Shown: positions 1 through 8,304 of the stretch, piece after piece
Numbering within the stretch: the stretch's first letter is position 1
Layout: the number at the start of each line of letters is the position of its first letter
From: a bacterium
GTDB lineage: Bacteria > Sysuimicrobiota > Sysuimicrobiia > Sysuimicrobiales > Segetimicrobiaceae
Length of the DNA stretch: 38,825 nucleotides
Reading direction: 5' to 3'
Assembly: GCA_035703895.1 (NCBI GenBank)
Contig: DASSXJ010000284.1
Span: 1-38,825 of the forward strand
Translations under genes and position numbers: made by a program
Notes under the pieces: generated by a model
The model's input: only the letters and a program-made list of their open reading frames with translations
Databases searched by the model: none
What the model was told of the DNA's origin: nothing

Positions 1-276
1 GGCCGCCCATGCCGCCGCGAACGGTTCGTACTCCGGCTGTCGCTCGACGGTGAACGGCGAGGCCCCGAGCGACACGTCGCGGCCGGCCAGCCGTTCCACG
101 TACGCCCACTCCGCCGCCGCGGTGTGGAGCAGCGTGGCCCGGATCGATCCCAGGCCGATCGGGAATGTCCGCGTGTACACCTGGGATGGCTGGGCGCCGA
201 CCCATTCCAGCAGCCGGCCGCGCGCCCCGACAACGTAATCGAAGAAATGGGTGAAGTCCATCGGTGAAGTTGTCAT
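1..276 (-). CDS. DinB-family protein, C-terminus cut by window edge
   Basis: I read this by translating the reverse strand from the ATG at 276-274; 92 codons stay open to base 1, so the C-terminus lies outside the window. The protein starts MTTSPMDFTHFFDYVVGARG and continues with the segment LLHTAAAEWAYVERLAGRD. A His followed by a helix of this type is characteristic of the DinB/DUF664 four-helix metal-binding proteins (thiol transferase-like or damage-inducible proteins of mostly unknown substrate). An AAGGCGG ribosome site lies just upstream of the ATG. The gene diverges from the M24 hydrolase operon across 125 bp. The family call rests on one motif and overall character, so it is moderate. 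Confidence 0.6.
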   Translation of the reverse strand, partial: MTTSPMDFTHFFDYVVGARGRLLEWVGAQPSQVYTRTFPIGLGSIRATLLHTAAAEWAYVERLAGRDVSLGASPFTVERQPEYEPFAAAWAA

Positions 277-401
277 GTCCGCCTTATTCCATCACGGGCT
301 GAGCGGTCCCTGCAGTGCGCGCCTGCGCCGCGCGTGAAAGGACTTGTACTTGCGATGGCGGAACTCTAGGGGCGCCCAGTGAGGTCGAGTGGAGGTGAGC
401 G

Positions 402-1607
402 ATGGGGTATCTCAGCCGCTCGGTGTTCCAGGACCGCCTCGCGCGCATCCGGGAGGCGTGTGATGCGGCGGACCTGGCGGCGCTCGCGGTGCTGACCCCG
501 GAGAACTTCTTGTACGTCTCCGGATACTTCCTCGACGTCCAGCCGTGGGAACGCCCAGTGGCCGCCATCGTCCCCCGTGACGGCGAGCCGTTCCTGGTCA
601 TGCACGAGCTCTCCACCAACCACGTCCGATACGCGAAAGAGCACGCGTCAATGTGGATCCCGGAGGTCCACTTCTACGCGGAACATTACCGAATGCAGCA
701 GCGGACGTATCTGACCCCGCAGTGGCCGCAGATGGTGGCCGACCTGCTGCGGCGCAAGGGCCTGATCCGAGGGCGGGTCGGCGTCGATAGCCTCGGCGGT
801 CCCATCATGCGGCTCCCCGATCTGCTCCCCGGGTTGCAGGTCGTCGACGCGGGCCGCATTCCCCGGGAGATGCGGATGGTCAAGTGCGAAGAAGAGCTGG
901 CCCTCATCCGCCAAGGGGCGGAGTTGAGCGATTGGGGTCAGGCCCGCTATCGCGAGCACCTGGCGCCGGGGCGGCCGCTCGCCGAAATCGATACCCTTGT
1001 CGCCCACGAGATGGCCGCCGAAGCGATCCGAAGGTTCCCGGACTACAAGATCGAGATCCGCGTCTCGGGGCTCACCGGGCCGAACTCGGCCTGCCCCCAC
1101 GGGATCAGCGGCGATTACGGCCAGGTCGTTGAACGCGGGCACGGGATCGTGAACATCGTCATCCCGCGGCTCAACGGGTACGTGTGCGAGAACGAGCGCA
1201 CGTTCTTCGTCGGGACGCCGGACAGGGAGCAGGCGAACGCGTTCGAGGCGGCGGTCGAGGCGCAGGCCGCAGCTGCGGAGGCGTTTGTGGCGGGCGCGGT
1301 GGCGGCCGACGTCGATGCCGCCGCGCAGCGGGTCTTCGAGCGGCGCGGGTTCGCCGACCGGATCATCCACCGGACGGGTCACGGCATCGGGCTCGCCGGG
1401 CACGAGCACCCCGACGACATTGCGTTCAGTTACCGGCCCCTCGTGGAGAACGAGGTCTGGTCGTGCGAGCCGGGGATCTACCTCTACGGCGTGGGCGGGT
1501 TCCGGCACGACGACACCGTGATCGTCAAGAAGGGGCGGGCGGAGATCACCACCAAGTATCCTCGGGATCTGGAGTCCCAGACGGTTCCGGCCAAGGGAGG
1601 GCGGTAG
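402..1607 (+). CDS. Creatinase-like M24 (pita-bread) hydrolase
   Basis: A 401-residue protein with the two-domain layout of creatinase, prolidase and aminopeptidase P: an N-terminal creatinase-like domain (about 1-155) and a C-terminal M24 fold (about 160-385). The GHGIGL (His327) and CEPGIY (Glu356) segments are present. Normal M24 peptidases bind two metals through two Asp, one His and two Glu. Here the first Asp position is Ile252, the second is Glu263 and the last Glu is Asp370. The segment NERTFF and a histidine at 233 in CPHG resemble creatinase, a metal-free member whose catalytic His and two Glu lie at similar positions. It may therefore cleave a creatine- or amidine-like C-N bond rather than a peptide. 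A clear GGAGGTGA site precedes the ATG. It is followed after 3 bp by a binding-protein gene, so the substrate is probably imported by the next genes. Confidence 0.8.
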   Translation: MGYLSRSVFQDRLARIREACDAADLAALAVLTPENFLYVSGYFLDVQPWERPVAAIVPRDGEPFLVMHELSTNHVRYAKEHASMWIPEVHFYAEHYRMQQRTYLTPQWPQMVADLLRRKGLIRGRVGVDSLGGPIMRLPDLLPGLQVVDAGRIPREMRMVKCEEELALIRQGAELSDWGQARYREHLAPGRPLAEIDTLVAHEMAAEAIRRFPDYKIEIRVSGLTGPNSACPHGISGDYGQVVERGHGIVNIVIPRLNGYVCENERTFFVGTPDREQANAFEAAVEAQAAAAEAFVAGAVAADVDAAAQRVFERRGFADRIIHRTGHGIGLAGHEHPDDIAFSYRPLVENEVWSCEPGIYLYGVGGFRHDDTVIVKKGRAEITTKYPRDLESQTVPAKGGR

Positions 1608-1610
1608 CCC

Positions 1611-3128
1611 ATGAAACGGTCGGCAGTCATCCTGCTCATGCTCGGGTTGGGGACGCTGCTCCTTCCGGCCGGGATCGTAGCTCAGACCAAATCCACCCAA
1701 GTGACAATCGGCATCGGTTCTGAGCCCCTGACGCTGATGGGTGCGACGATCGTGGACTGGACCACCAACGCCCAGCTCGAAAACGTCTACGATCTGCTGT
1801 TTACCCGAGATCCCAAGGACGAGAAGATCGTCCCCTGGCTCGCCACCGGATATAAGGTGATCGATGACAAGACCTGGGAGGTGACCCTCCGCCGTGACGT
1901 GCGCTTTCACGACAGGGAGCGGTTCGACGCGAACTCGGTGAAGTTCACCTTCGACTACCTCCTGGACCCCAAGAACAAGACCCACTACCTCCCGCGGTTC
2001 AAACGGGTCCAGAGCGTGGAGGTCGTGAACGACTCCACGGTGCGGTTCCGGACGTCGGAGCCCTACCCATCGCTGCTGAACGATATCTCGTTGCCGGGGC
2101 CGTTCATGCTCGCCCCGGTGTACGTGCAGAAGGTGGGGATCGAGTACGCTTCGTCCCACCCCATTGGCACCGGGCCGTTCAAGTTCAAAGAGTGGGTGCG
2201 CGGCGAGCGGTTGGTGCTGACCAAGAACCCCGACTATTGGGCCGGCCCCGTGAAGATCGACACGGTGGTCTTCCGGGTGATCCCCGAGTTCAGCGCTCGG
2301 CTGGCGGCGCTCCTCTCGGGGGAGATCGACGTGATGAAGGACGTCCCTCCCCAGGCCGTGGACACGGTCAACCGCAGCGGGCGGGCCACGGTGCGCTCCA
2401 CCGTCAGTTCCCGGATCAACTATCTGGCGCTTGAGACGCTGCATCCCGGACCGATGCAGAATGTCAAAGTGCGCCAGGCGATCAACTACGCGGTCGACGT
2501 CGATGAATTGATCAAAACGGTGCTGGCCGGCCAGTCCACCAGGATTTGCGATTACGTGAGCCGGTTCGACCCCGCCTACACGCCGGCCGTCAAGTGCTAC
2601 GGCTACAATCCCGACAAGGCGAAGCAACTGCTGGTCGAGGCCGGGTTCGATCCGAGCAAGCTCACCCTGACCCTGGACACCCCGACCGGACGGTATCCGC
2701 TCGACAAGGAGGTCTCAGAAGCGATCGCCGCGCAACTCGGCAAGATTGGGCTGACCGTTCGCGTGCAGGTCAACGAGTGGCGCAGCCACCTGGACAAGGT
2801 CATCAACCGCAAAGTCGGCGACATGTTCTTCCTCGGGTGGGGGCCCGACCTGGAGCCGACCGCCACGATCGCCCAGTTGTTCGTCGGGAGCCTGACCTAC
2901 AGCAGCTTCGGCGATCCGAAGATCGAGGAGATGATCCACAAGGCCGAGCAGATCACGAACCCGCAGGCGAACGCCGCCGCGTACCAAAAAATCCAGGAGG
3001 CTCTCCAGCCGATGGCGCCCTGGGTGCCGTTGTGGCAGCAGCACGATCTCTATGGCGTGGCCAACTGGATCAAGTGGCAACCTCGGCCAGACGAGAAGGT
3101 TTGGATGTGGGAGGCGACTGCGAAGTAG
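1611..3128 (+). CDS. ABC transporter substrate-binding protein, family 5 (peptide/opine type)
   Basis: A 505-residue extracytoplasmic binding protein. Residues 1-25 form a signal peptide (MKRS, then a Leu-rich core ending PAGIVAQ). The rest has the SBP_bac_5 pattern: early VTIGIGSEPLTL, the segment TWEVTLRRDVRFHD, the GTGPFKFKEW motif near residue 185, and VRQAINYAVDVDELI near 285. Proteins of this family bind oligopeptides, opines, nickel chelates or other small solutes and deliver them to DppB/DppC-type permeases, which follow directly. The ATG lies 3 bp after the hydrolase stop, so the two are co-transcribed. The substrate cannot be read from the sequence; the neighbouring creatinase-like enzyme suggests a small amide or guanidino compound. 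Confidence 0.9.
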   Translation: MKRSAVILLMLGLGTLLLPAGIVAQTKSTQVTIGIGSEPLTLMGATIVDWTTNAQLENVYDLLFTRDPKDEKIVPWLATGYKVIDDKTWEVTLRRDVRFHDRERFDANSVKFTFDYLLDPKNKTHYLPRFKRVQSVEVVNDSTVRFRTSEPYPSLLNDISLPGPFMLAPVYVQKVGIEYASSHPIGTGPFKFKEWVRGERLVLTKNPDYWAGPVKIDTVVFRVIPEFSARLAALLSGEIDVMKDVPPQAVDTVNRSGRATVRSTVSSRINYLALETLHPGPMQNVKVRQAINYAVDVDELIKTVLAGQSTRICDYVSRFDPAYTPAVKCYGYNPDKAKQLLVEAGFDPSKLTLTLDTPTGRYPLDKEVSEAIAAQLGKIGLTVRVQVNEWRSHLDKVINRKVGDMFFLGWGPDLEPTATIAQLFVGSLTYSSFGDPKIEEMIHKAEQITNPQANAAAYQKIQEALQPMAPWVPLWQQHDLYGVANWIKWQPRPDEKVWMWEATAK

Positions 3129-3141
3129 ACGACCTCCCCGG

Positions 3142-4059
3142 ATGACTAGGTACCTCGTCGCCCGCGTGCTCCAGGCGGTGATCGCGGTCTTCTTCGCGCT
3201 CACCGCCGTGTTCTTTTTGGTCCGGATCACGGGCGATCCGGTGATCCTGTTCCTGCCGCTGGACGTCCAGCCCAAAGACATCTCCGAGTTCCGGCACCTG
3301 CTCGGCTTCGATCGGCCGGTGTGGGTCCAGTACGGGGCGTTTCTTGGGCGCGCGCTGCATGGAGACTTCGGCGCGTCGCTGCGCTACCGCGCGCCGGCGC
3401 TGCCGCTGGTCCTGCAGCGATTCCCCGCGACCGCCCAATTGGCCGCGGTCTCGCTCGCGCTGGTGGCAGCGGGTGCCGTGCCGATCGGTGTCGTCTCCGC
3501 CTCCCGCCGGGGCAGCATGGCGGACACGGTTGGGATCGCGGTCACGGCACTGGGTCAGGCGGTGCCGGGGTTCTGGCTCGGGCTGATGCTGATGTGGATC
3601 TTCGGCGTGTGGCTGCGGTGGTTCCCGGTGAGCGGGTACGGTAACTGGACCCATTTCGTGCTCCCGGCGTTCACGCTCGCGGCGTTCTACGCCGCGCAGA
3701 TCGCGCGGGTGACCCGGTCCGCTGTGCTCGACGCGCTCGGGCAGGACTACGTCCGGACGGCCCGCGCGAAAGGCCTGAGCGAACCCAACGTCCTGGCCCG
3801 CCACGTGCTCAAGAATGCGGCGATCCCCGTGGTCACGGTGTTCGGCTTGAACGCGGGCCAGTTGCTCGGCGGCGCGGTGGTGACCGAGACGATCTTTGCC
3901 TGGCCCGGCCTCGGCGGGTACATCCTCAACGCGCTCCTCGGCCGGGACTTTCCCGTGGTGATGGTAGGGGTGCTCTTCACGTCCCTGATCTACGTCACGA
4001 TGAACTTCCTGGTTGATCTCTCGTACCTCTGGCTGAACCCGCAGGTGCGATTTGGGTAG
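3142..4059 (+). CDS. ABC transporter permease, DppB type
   Basis: A 305-residue membrane protein of the DppB/OppB family, started at the ATG in MTRYLVARVLQ because family members begin with this amphipathic segment just before the first membrane helix. The upstream in-frame extension overlaps the binding-protein gene and is not family-like. Six membrane segments are visible. The cytoplasmic EAA loop, which docks on the ABC ATPase, is seen around ARAKGLSEPNVLARHVLKN. It lies 13 bp after the binding-protein gene and overlaps the next permease by 8 bp. With the following gene it would form the import channel. Confidence 0.92.
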   Translation: MTRYLVARVLQAVIAVFFALTAVFFLVRITGDPVILFLPLDVQPKDISEFRHLLGFDRPVWVQYGAFLGRALHGDFGASLRYRAPALPLVLQRFPATAQLAAVSLALVAAGAVPIGVVSASRRGSMADTVGIAVTALGQAVPGFWLGLMLMWIFGVWLRWFPVSGYGNWTHFVLPAFTLAAFYAAQIARVTRSAVLDALGQDYVRTARAKGLSEPNVLARHVLKNAAIPVVTVFGLNAGQLLGGAVVTETIFAWPGLGGYILNALLGRDFPVVMVGVLFTSLIYVTMNFLVDLSYLWLNPQVRFG

Positions 4060-4867
4060 GCTCCCCCCCGGGCCCGGTCTTGCGGGGATGGCGATCGTCC
4101 TGGCGGCCCTCGGGTGTGCGTTGCTCGCGCCGTATCTAGCGCCCTACAATCCTACGGCCGCGTCGTTCGCGGCGGTGCTCCGGCCGCCGAGCCACGCGCA
4201 CCCGTTTGGAACGGATCAGCTCGGACGGGACGTGCTCTCCCGGGTGATCTTCGGCGCCCGGATCGCCCTCCTCGTCGGCATCGTCACCGTCGTGGTCGCC
4301 GGGTTGGTCGGTTGCACCTTGGGGCTGGCGTCGGGCTACTTCGGCGGTTGGTGCGACGCGGCGATCATGCGCGTCGCCGACGTGCAATTGAGCTTCCCTT
4401 TCATCCTGCTTGCCCTCACGATCAACGCCATCATCGGCGCCGGACTTCGGAACATCATCGCGAGCCTCGTGATCGCCGGCTGGCCGCTCTATGTCCGGGT
4501 GGTTCGAGGCGAGGTGCTGGCGCTGCGGAACCGTGAATACGTCCACGCCGCCGTCGCGACCGGCGCGGCCGTCGGGCGCATCATTCTCCGACACGTGCTG
4601 CCCAACGTGACGACCCCGATCATCGTGATCTCAACGCTGCAGGTCTCACAGTTCATCATCGCCGAAGCGACGATCAGCTTCTTGGGGTTTGGCATTCAGC
4701 CGCCCGCCGCGGCGTGGGGGACGATGGTGGCCGACGGACGGAACTACATCTTCTTTGCGTGGTGGCTCTCGGCGTTCCCGGGCGCCGCCCTCGCGCTGAC
4801 CGCGCTGGGAGTCAATCTCACGGGGGACTGGCTCAGGGATACGCTCGACCCGCGGTTGCGCACGTGA
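4052..4867 (+). CDS. ABC transporter permease, DppC type
   Basis: A 271-residue DppC/OppC-family permease. The segment HPFGTDQLGRDVLSRVIFGAR is the family signature after the first helix, and the EAA loop lies around residues 150-190. The TTG at 4052 is chosen: it overlaps the previous stop, has AGGTG a few bases upstream, and retains the short N-terminal tail. The ATG at 4088 is a possible later start. The N-terminus is shorter than in many DppC proteins. The stop TGA overlaps the GTG of the next gene. No DppD or DppF ATPase follows, so the importer must borrow ATPases encoded elsewhere. Confidence 0.9.
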   Translation: MGRLPPGPGLAGMAIVLAALGCALLAPYLAPYNPTAASFAAVLRPPSHAHPFGTDQLGRDVLSRVIFGARIALLVGIVTVVVAGLVGCTLGLASGYFGGWCDAAIMRVADVQLSFPFILLALTINAIIGAGLRNIIASLVIAGWPLYVRVVRGEVLALRNREYVHAAVATGAAVGRIILRHVLPNVTTPIIVISTLQVSQFIIAEATISFLGFGIQPPAAAWGTMVADGRNYIFFAWWLSAFPGAALALTALGVNLTGDWLRDTLDPRLRT

Positions 4868-5523
4868 CGCCGGTGGGGAGCGCCGCGGTCGTGTTCGATC
4901 TCGACGGCACGCTGATCGACTCGTTTGTGTTGATCGCGGAGTCTTATCGTCACGCGGCCCAGACGGTGCTGGGCCGCTCCCTCACCGAGGACGAGGTCGT
5001 GGCCAGGTGGGGGGAGCCGCTTCAGGTGCGTGTGGCCCACCTGGCCCCCGACCGCGGCGAAGAGTTGATCGCCGCGTACACCGCCTACTACGAAGCCCAT
5101 CACGATCGGTTGTGCCGGCTGTTTCCCGGCATCCCAGAGATGCTGGCGGCGCTCGCCGCGCACGGGTGCCGGCAGGGCGTGGTCACCTCGAAGCGCCGCC
5201 GCGCGACCGCACACGCGCTCGAGCGGTTCGGATTGGGAGTGTGGATTCAGGCGGCCGTCTGCGCGGAGGACGTCCGCGTGCCAAAGCCGGCTCCCGATCC
5301 GATCCTCCAGGTCCGCACACGCCTGGACGCCGCACGGTCGGACGCGTGGATGGTCGGAGACGCGGTGTTCGATATCGAGGCGGCCCGCGGAGCCGGCGTG
5401 CGGAGCGTGGCGGCGTTGTGGGGGGCGCGCGAGCGGGAGGCCCTGCGTGCCGCTCGTCCCGACTATGTGGCCACGCGGCCGGCCGACGTGGTGTCGCTCG
5501 TCACATCCGTATCGTCGGGGTAG
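4864..5523 (+). CDS. HAD-superfamily hydrolase, phosphoglycolate phosphatase/PpaX-like
   Basis: A 219-residue haloacid dehalogenase-like phosphatase. All four motifs are visible: FDLDGTLIDS with nucleophile Asp12 and acid/base Asp14, VVTSKRR (motif II), the Lys in VPKPAPDP (motif III), and MVGDAVFDIEAA (motif IV). The helical cap lies between about 20 and 85. The GTG at 4864 shares its last bases with the permease stop (GTGA), so the gene is translationally coupled to the transporter operon. Members act on phosphoglycolate, pyrophosphate or sugar phosphates; the substrate is not readable. Its last 61 bp overlap tail to tail with the reverse-strand ABC ATPase gene. A second HAD of similar type lies at the right end of the window. 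Confidence 0.9.
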   Translation: MTPVGSAAVVFDLDGTLIDSFVLIAESYRHAAQTVLGRSLTEDEVVARWGEPLQVRVAHLAPDRGEELIAAYTAYYEAHHDRLCRLFPGIPEMLAALAAHGCRQGVVTSKRRRATAHALERFGLGVWIQAAVCAEDVRVPKPAPDPILQVRTRLDAARSDAWMVGDAVFDIEAARGAGVRSVAALWGAREREALRAARPDYVATRPADVVSLVTSVSSG

Positions 5524-6569
5524 GCGACCGCCCGCCGCACCCGTAGGGCGACCCGTTCGCCCGCGGGGAGCGCCGGCCCGGTTCGGCTTTCCACCCGAAC
5601 CGTGAGCGACCCGACCCGAATGAGGTAGTCCACGCGATTCCCGAGGTAGGTCGACCGCACAACCGCGCCGCGCAGGGATCCCGCGGGGTCGAGCTCCAGG
5701 TCCTCCGGGCGAATGCACAGCACCGCCCGTTCACCAGGGAGGCGCTCCGGGACCGAGAGGATGTGGTCGTTCGTGCCGTCGAGGAGACGGATCCGGGTGG
5801 TGGCCCCGTCCCGCCCCGCCACGACGCCCGGGAGGAAGTTAGCGGCGCCCACGAACGCGGCCACAAATGGGTCGGCGGGTCGTTCGTACAGTTCTCGGGG
5901 CGTCCCCGCCTGCGCCAGCCGGCCGGCCTGCAGCACCGCGATGCGCCCGGACAGCTCCATCGCTTCGGTCTGATCGTGCGTCACGTAGACGACCGTGATT
6001 CCGAGCCGCTCTTGCAGGTCGCGTAGCTCGGCCCGCATCTCCTCGCGCAGCTTCGCATCGAGATTGCTGAGCGGTTCATCGAGGAGCAGCACGGAAGGCT
6101 CCATCACGATCGCGCGGGCGAGCGCCACCCGCTGCTGTTGCCCTCCGGACAGTTCCTGCGGGTAGCGATCCGCGAATCGCTCCAGGTGGACGAGGTCCAA
6201 CGCCCGACGGGTCCGGATGTCGACATCCGCCCGGGAGAGCCGGGCGCGTCGAAGGGGATAGGCGACGTTGCCCGCGGCGGTCATGTGCGGCCACACCGCA
6301 TAGCTCTGAAAGACCATGCCCATCCCGCGCTGCTCGGGGGGCACCGCGGACGTGGTCGCCGCGGACGAGAGGACACGCCCACCGAGCACGATCTCCCCCG
6401 CGGACGGGGGAATGAACCCGGCGATCATGCGCAACGTGGTGGTCTTCCCGCACCCCGACGGTCCGAGCAAGGTGAGAAACTCCCCGTCGTGGATGGTGAG
6501 CGAGAGGCCGCGCACCGCCCAGACGTCGCCAAACGTCTTCCCCAGATCGCGGAGGACGAGTTCGGCCAC
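5463..6569 (-). CDS. ABC transporter ATP-binding protein, PotA/FbpC type
   Basis: A 368-residue importer ATPase. It has a Walker A GPSGCGKTT near residue 35, the signature LSGGQQQRVALARAI, Walker B VLLLDEPLSNLD and the switch His in YVTHDQTEAMEL. After residue 240 a C-terminal TOBE-like regulatory domain follows, as in spermidine/putrescine, iron and phosphonate importers. The start is GTG (6569-6567), 3 bp after the permease stop, so it is the last gene of a four-gene reverse-strand operon. The final 20 or so residues overlap the convergent HAD gene on the other strand. Confidence 0.95.
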   Translation of the reverse strand: MAELVLRDLGKTFGDVWAVRGLSLTIHDGEFLTLLGPSGCGKTTTLRMIAGFIPPSAGEIVLGGRVLSSAATTSAVPPEQRGMGMVFQSYAVWPHMTAAGNVAYPLRRARLSRADVDIRTRRALDLVHLERFADRYPQELSGGQQQRVALARAIVMEPSVLLLDEPLSNLDAKLREEMRAELRDLQERLGITVVYVTHDQTEAMELSGRIAVLQAGRLAQAGTPRELYERPADPFVAAFVGAANFLPGVVAGRDGATTRIRLLDGTNDHILSVPERLPGERAVLCIRPEDLELDPAGSLRGAVVRSTYLGNRVDYLIRVGSLTVRVESRTGPALPAGERVALRVRRAVAYPDDTDVTSDTTSAGRVAT

Positions 6570-6572
6570 GGC

Positions 6573-8300
6573 TCAGACTCCCGTGCCGCGGAGGGGCCCG
6601 CGCCCGGCGAGGTTGATCCCGATCAGGAGCACGGTCACCAGGAACGCCAGGGCCGCGGAGAGCGCGATCTTGCCTTCCTCGTGGAGCCCAAAGATGACCA
6701 CCCCGATGGTCTCGTGGCCGACCGAGAAGAGCAGGATCGACAGCGTGAGCTCTGTCACGGCGGGAATGAACGCGAGCAGCCACCCCGAGATCAGGCTCGG
6801 GCGGAGCAGGGGGAGGACGATGTCGGCAAACGCTTCACCCCGGCTGGCCCCGCTGATGCGGGCCGCTTCCTCGAGCGAGCCGTGGAGCTGAGTCAAGCCG
6901 GCGAGCGTCGTGCGGACCCCGAAGACGAGAAACCGCGCGATGTAGGCAATGACGATGATGCCCAACGTGTCGTAGAGGCGGAGGCCGATCATCGGGATGG
7001 GGCGCAGCCACGCCAGGATCATCGCCAGGGCCACGACCGTACCGGGGACCGCGTAGGGGAGGGTGATCAGCAACTCGAGGAGGCCTGTTCCCCGGATCCG
7101 TGTCCGCTCCTTCAGGTAGGCGAACCCCGCGGCCAAGACGACGATCGCGGTGGCGGCGCCCGCGGCGAGCAGCAGGCTGTTGGTCATCGCCCGGCGGGCC
7201 TTGGGAAGGTCCATGAGCACGGTCGCGTAATGCCGCAGCGTGAGGTTTCCGGGGACCGGAGAGAGACCGTACGCGCGGACCACGGAAGTCAGCAGGATCG
7301 CTCCGAGTGGAAGAATCACGCTCACCGCAACCAGGGCGGCAAGGCCTGAGACAACGGGCCGGTGCCAGCGTCCCAGGGCGACGAGGGACGCCCCGCTCGC
7401 CTGTCCGCCGACCACGGCGAACCGGCCGCGCCGCAGCATCGTCCGCTGCATCGGAAGCAAAGCCGCGGCGATCCCCACCAACCACATCGAGAGCGCGGCC
7501 GCGGCTTGGAGGTGGCCGGGCTCGTCGAAGTTGAGGATCAGGTTGTAGATCTTGGTGGTGAGGACGACGTATCGAGCCGGAAAGCCGATGATCGCGGGGA
7601 TGCCGAAGTTGCCGAGCGAGGCCATCATCACCAGGAGGGCCCCCGCCAGCACGCCTGGGAGGATGAGCGGGATGGTGATCTCCCGCAACACGCCCCACGG
7701 TCCGGCGCGGGCCATCCGTCCCGCTTCTTCGAGCGCGGGATTCATTCGCGCGAGCACACCCATGGTCGCGAGATACGCGATCGGGTACTCATAGAGGATC
7801 ATCACGAACACGATCCCGGTCGGGCCGTAGATGACGTAGACCGGATTCAGAGAGCCGGTGAGCGTCATCCACGCTTGGTTCAGATAGCCGGCGGGGCTCA
7901 GCAGATACACCCAGGCGATCGCGCCGATGAACGGGGGAATCATGTATGGGACGAGGAGTGCCGTGTGCCAGCGCGCTCGCCCCGGGAGGTCGGTGCGGGC
8001 GATGAGCCACGCCAGGGTGACTCCGAGCGCGGTCGCGCCTCCCGTGGCCCACAGGGAGACCACGAGGCTGTGCACGAGGGCGCCGTAGCTCCCCGGATCG
8101 GCCGCGATGCGGGCGTAGTGGACGAGGGTGAGGTGGCCTTCTTGGGTGAACGACTGCGCGACGAGCATCGCCGACGGGTAAACGACCAGGATCGCTAGGA
8201 CGGCGATCGCCGCTGCCCCCGCGACGAGGAGGCTCCGGCGAAGCGCATTGGGGCCCCGTGCCTCCGCCGTCCGACCCCCAGGGGCGGTGGCCGTCGCCAC
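6573..8300 (-). CDS. ABC transporter permease with two fused membrane domains (FbpB/ThiP type)
   Basis: A roughly 575-residue permease made of two tandem BPD_transp_1 domains (about 12 membrane segments). The first spans about 30-290 and the second about 310-570, each with an EAA-type loop (for example EEAGRMARAGPWGVLREIT and EEAARISGASRGEAFADIV). One chain thus forms the whole channel, as in FbpB, ThiP and some 2-aminoethylphosphonate importers. I start it at the GTG 4 bp after the binding-protein stop. The open frame continues upstream to 8405, but that part overlaps the binding-protein gene and looks non-native. Confidence 0.92.
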   Translation of the reverse strand: MATATAPGGRTAEARGPNALRRSLLVAGAAAIAVLAILVVYPSAMLVAQSFTQEGHLTLVHYARIAADPGSYGALVHSLVVSLWATGGATALGVTLAWLIARTDLPGRARWHTALLVPYMIPPFIGAIAWVYLLSPAGYLNQAWMTLTGSLNPVYVIYGPTGIVFVMILYEYPIAYLATMGVLARMNPALEEAGRMARAGPWGVLREITIPLILPGVLAGALLVMMASLGNFGIPAIIGFPARYVVLTTKIYNLILNFDEPGHLQAAAALSMWLVGIAAALLPMQRTMLRRGRFAVVGGQASGASLVALGRWHRPVVSGLAALVAVSVILPLGAILLTSVVRAYGLSPVPGNLTLRHYATVLMDLPKARRAMTNSLLLAAGAATAIVVLAAGFAYLKERTRIRGTGLLELLITLPYAVPGTVVALAMILAWLRPIPMIGLRLYDTLGIIVIAYIARFLVFGVRTTLAGLTQLHGSLEEAARISGASRGEAFADIVLPLLRPSLISGWLLAFIPAVTELTLSILLFSVGHETIGVVIFGLHEEGKIALSAALAFLVTVLLIGINLAGRGPLRGTGV

Positions 8301-8304
8301 CAGG

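Noticed and set aside
648-2627. A 659-residue open frame on the reverse strand opposite the M24 and binding-protein genes.
   Set aside because: It is a codon-bias shadow: composition is Arg/His/Asp/Pro/Gly-rich with no domain, and the forward genes have clear families.
6138-7349. A 403-residue forward frame opposite the ABC ATPase and permease genes.
   Set aside because: It is low-complexity charged sequence, typical of an antisense frame in GC-rich DNA.
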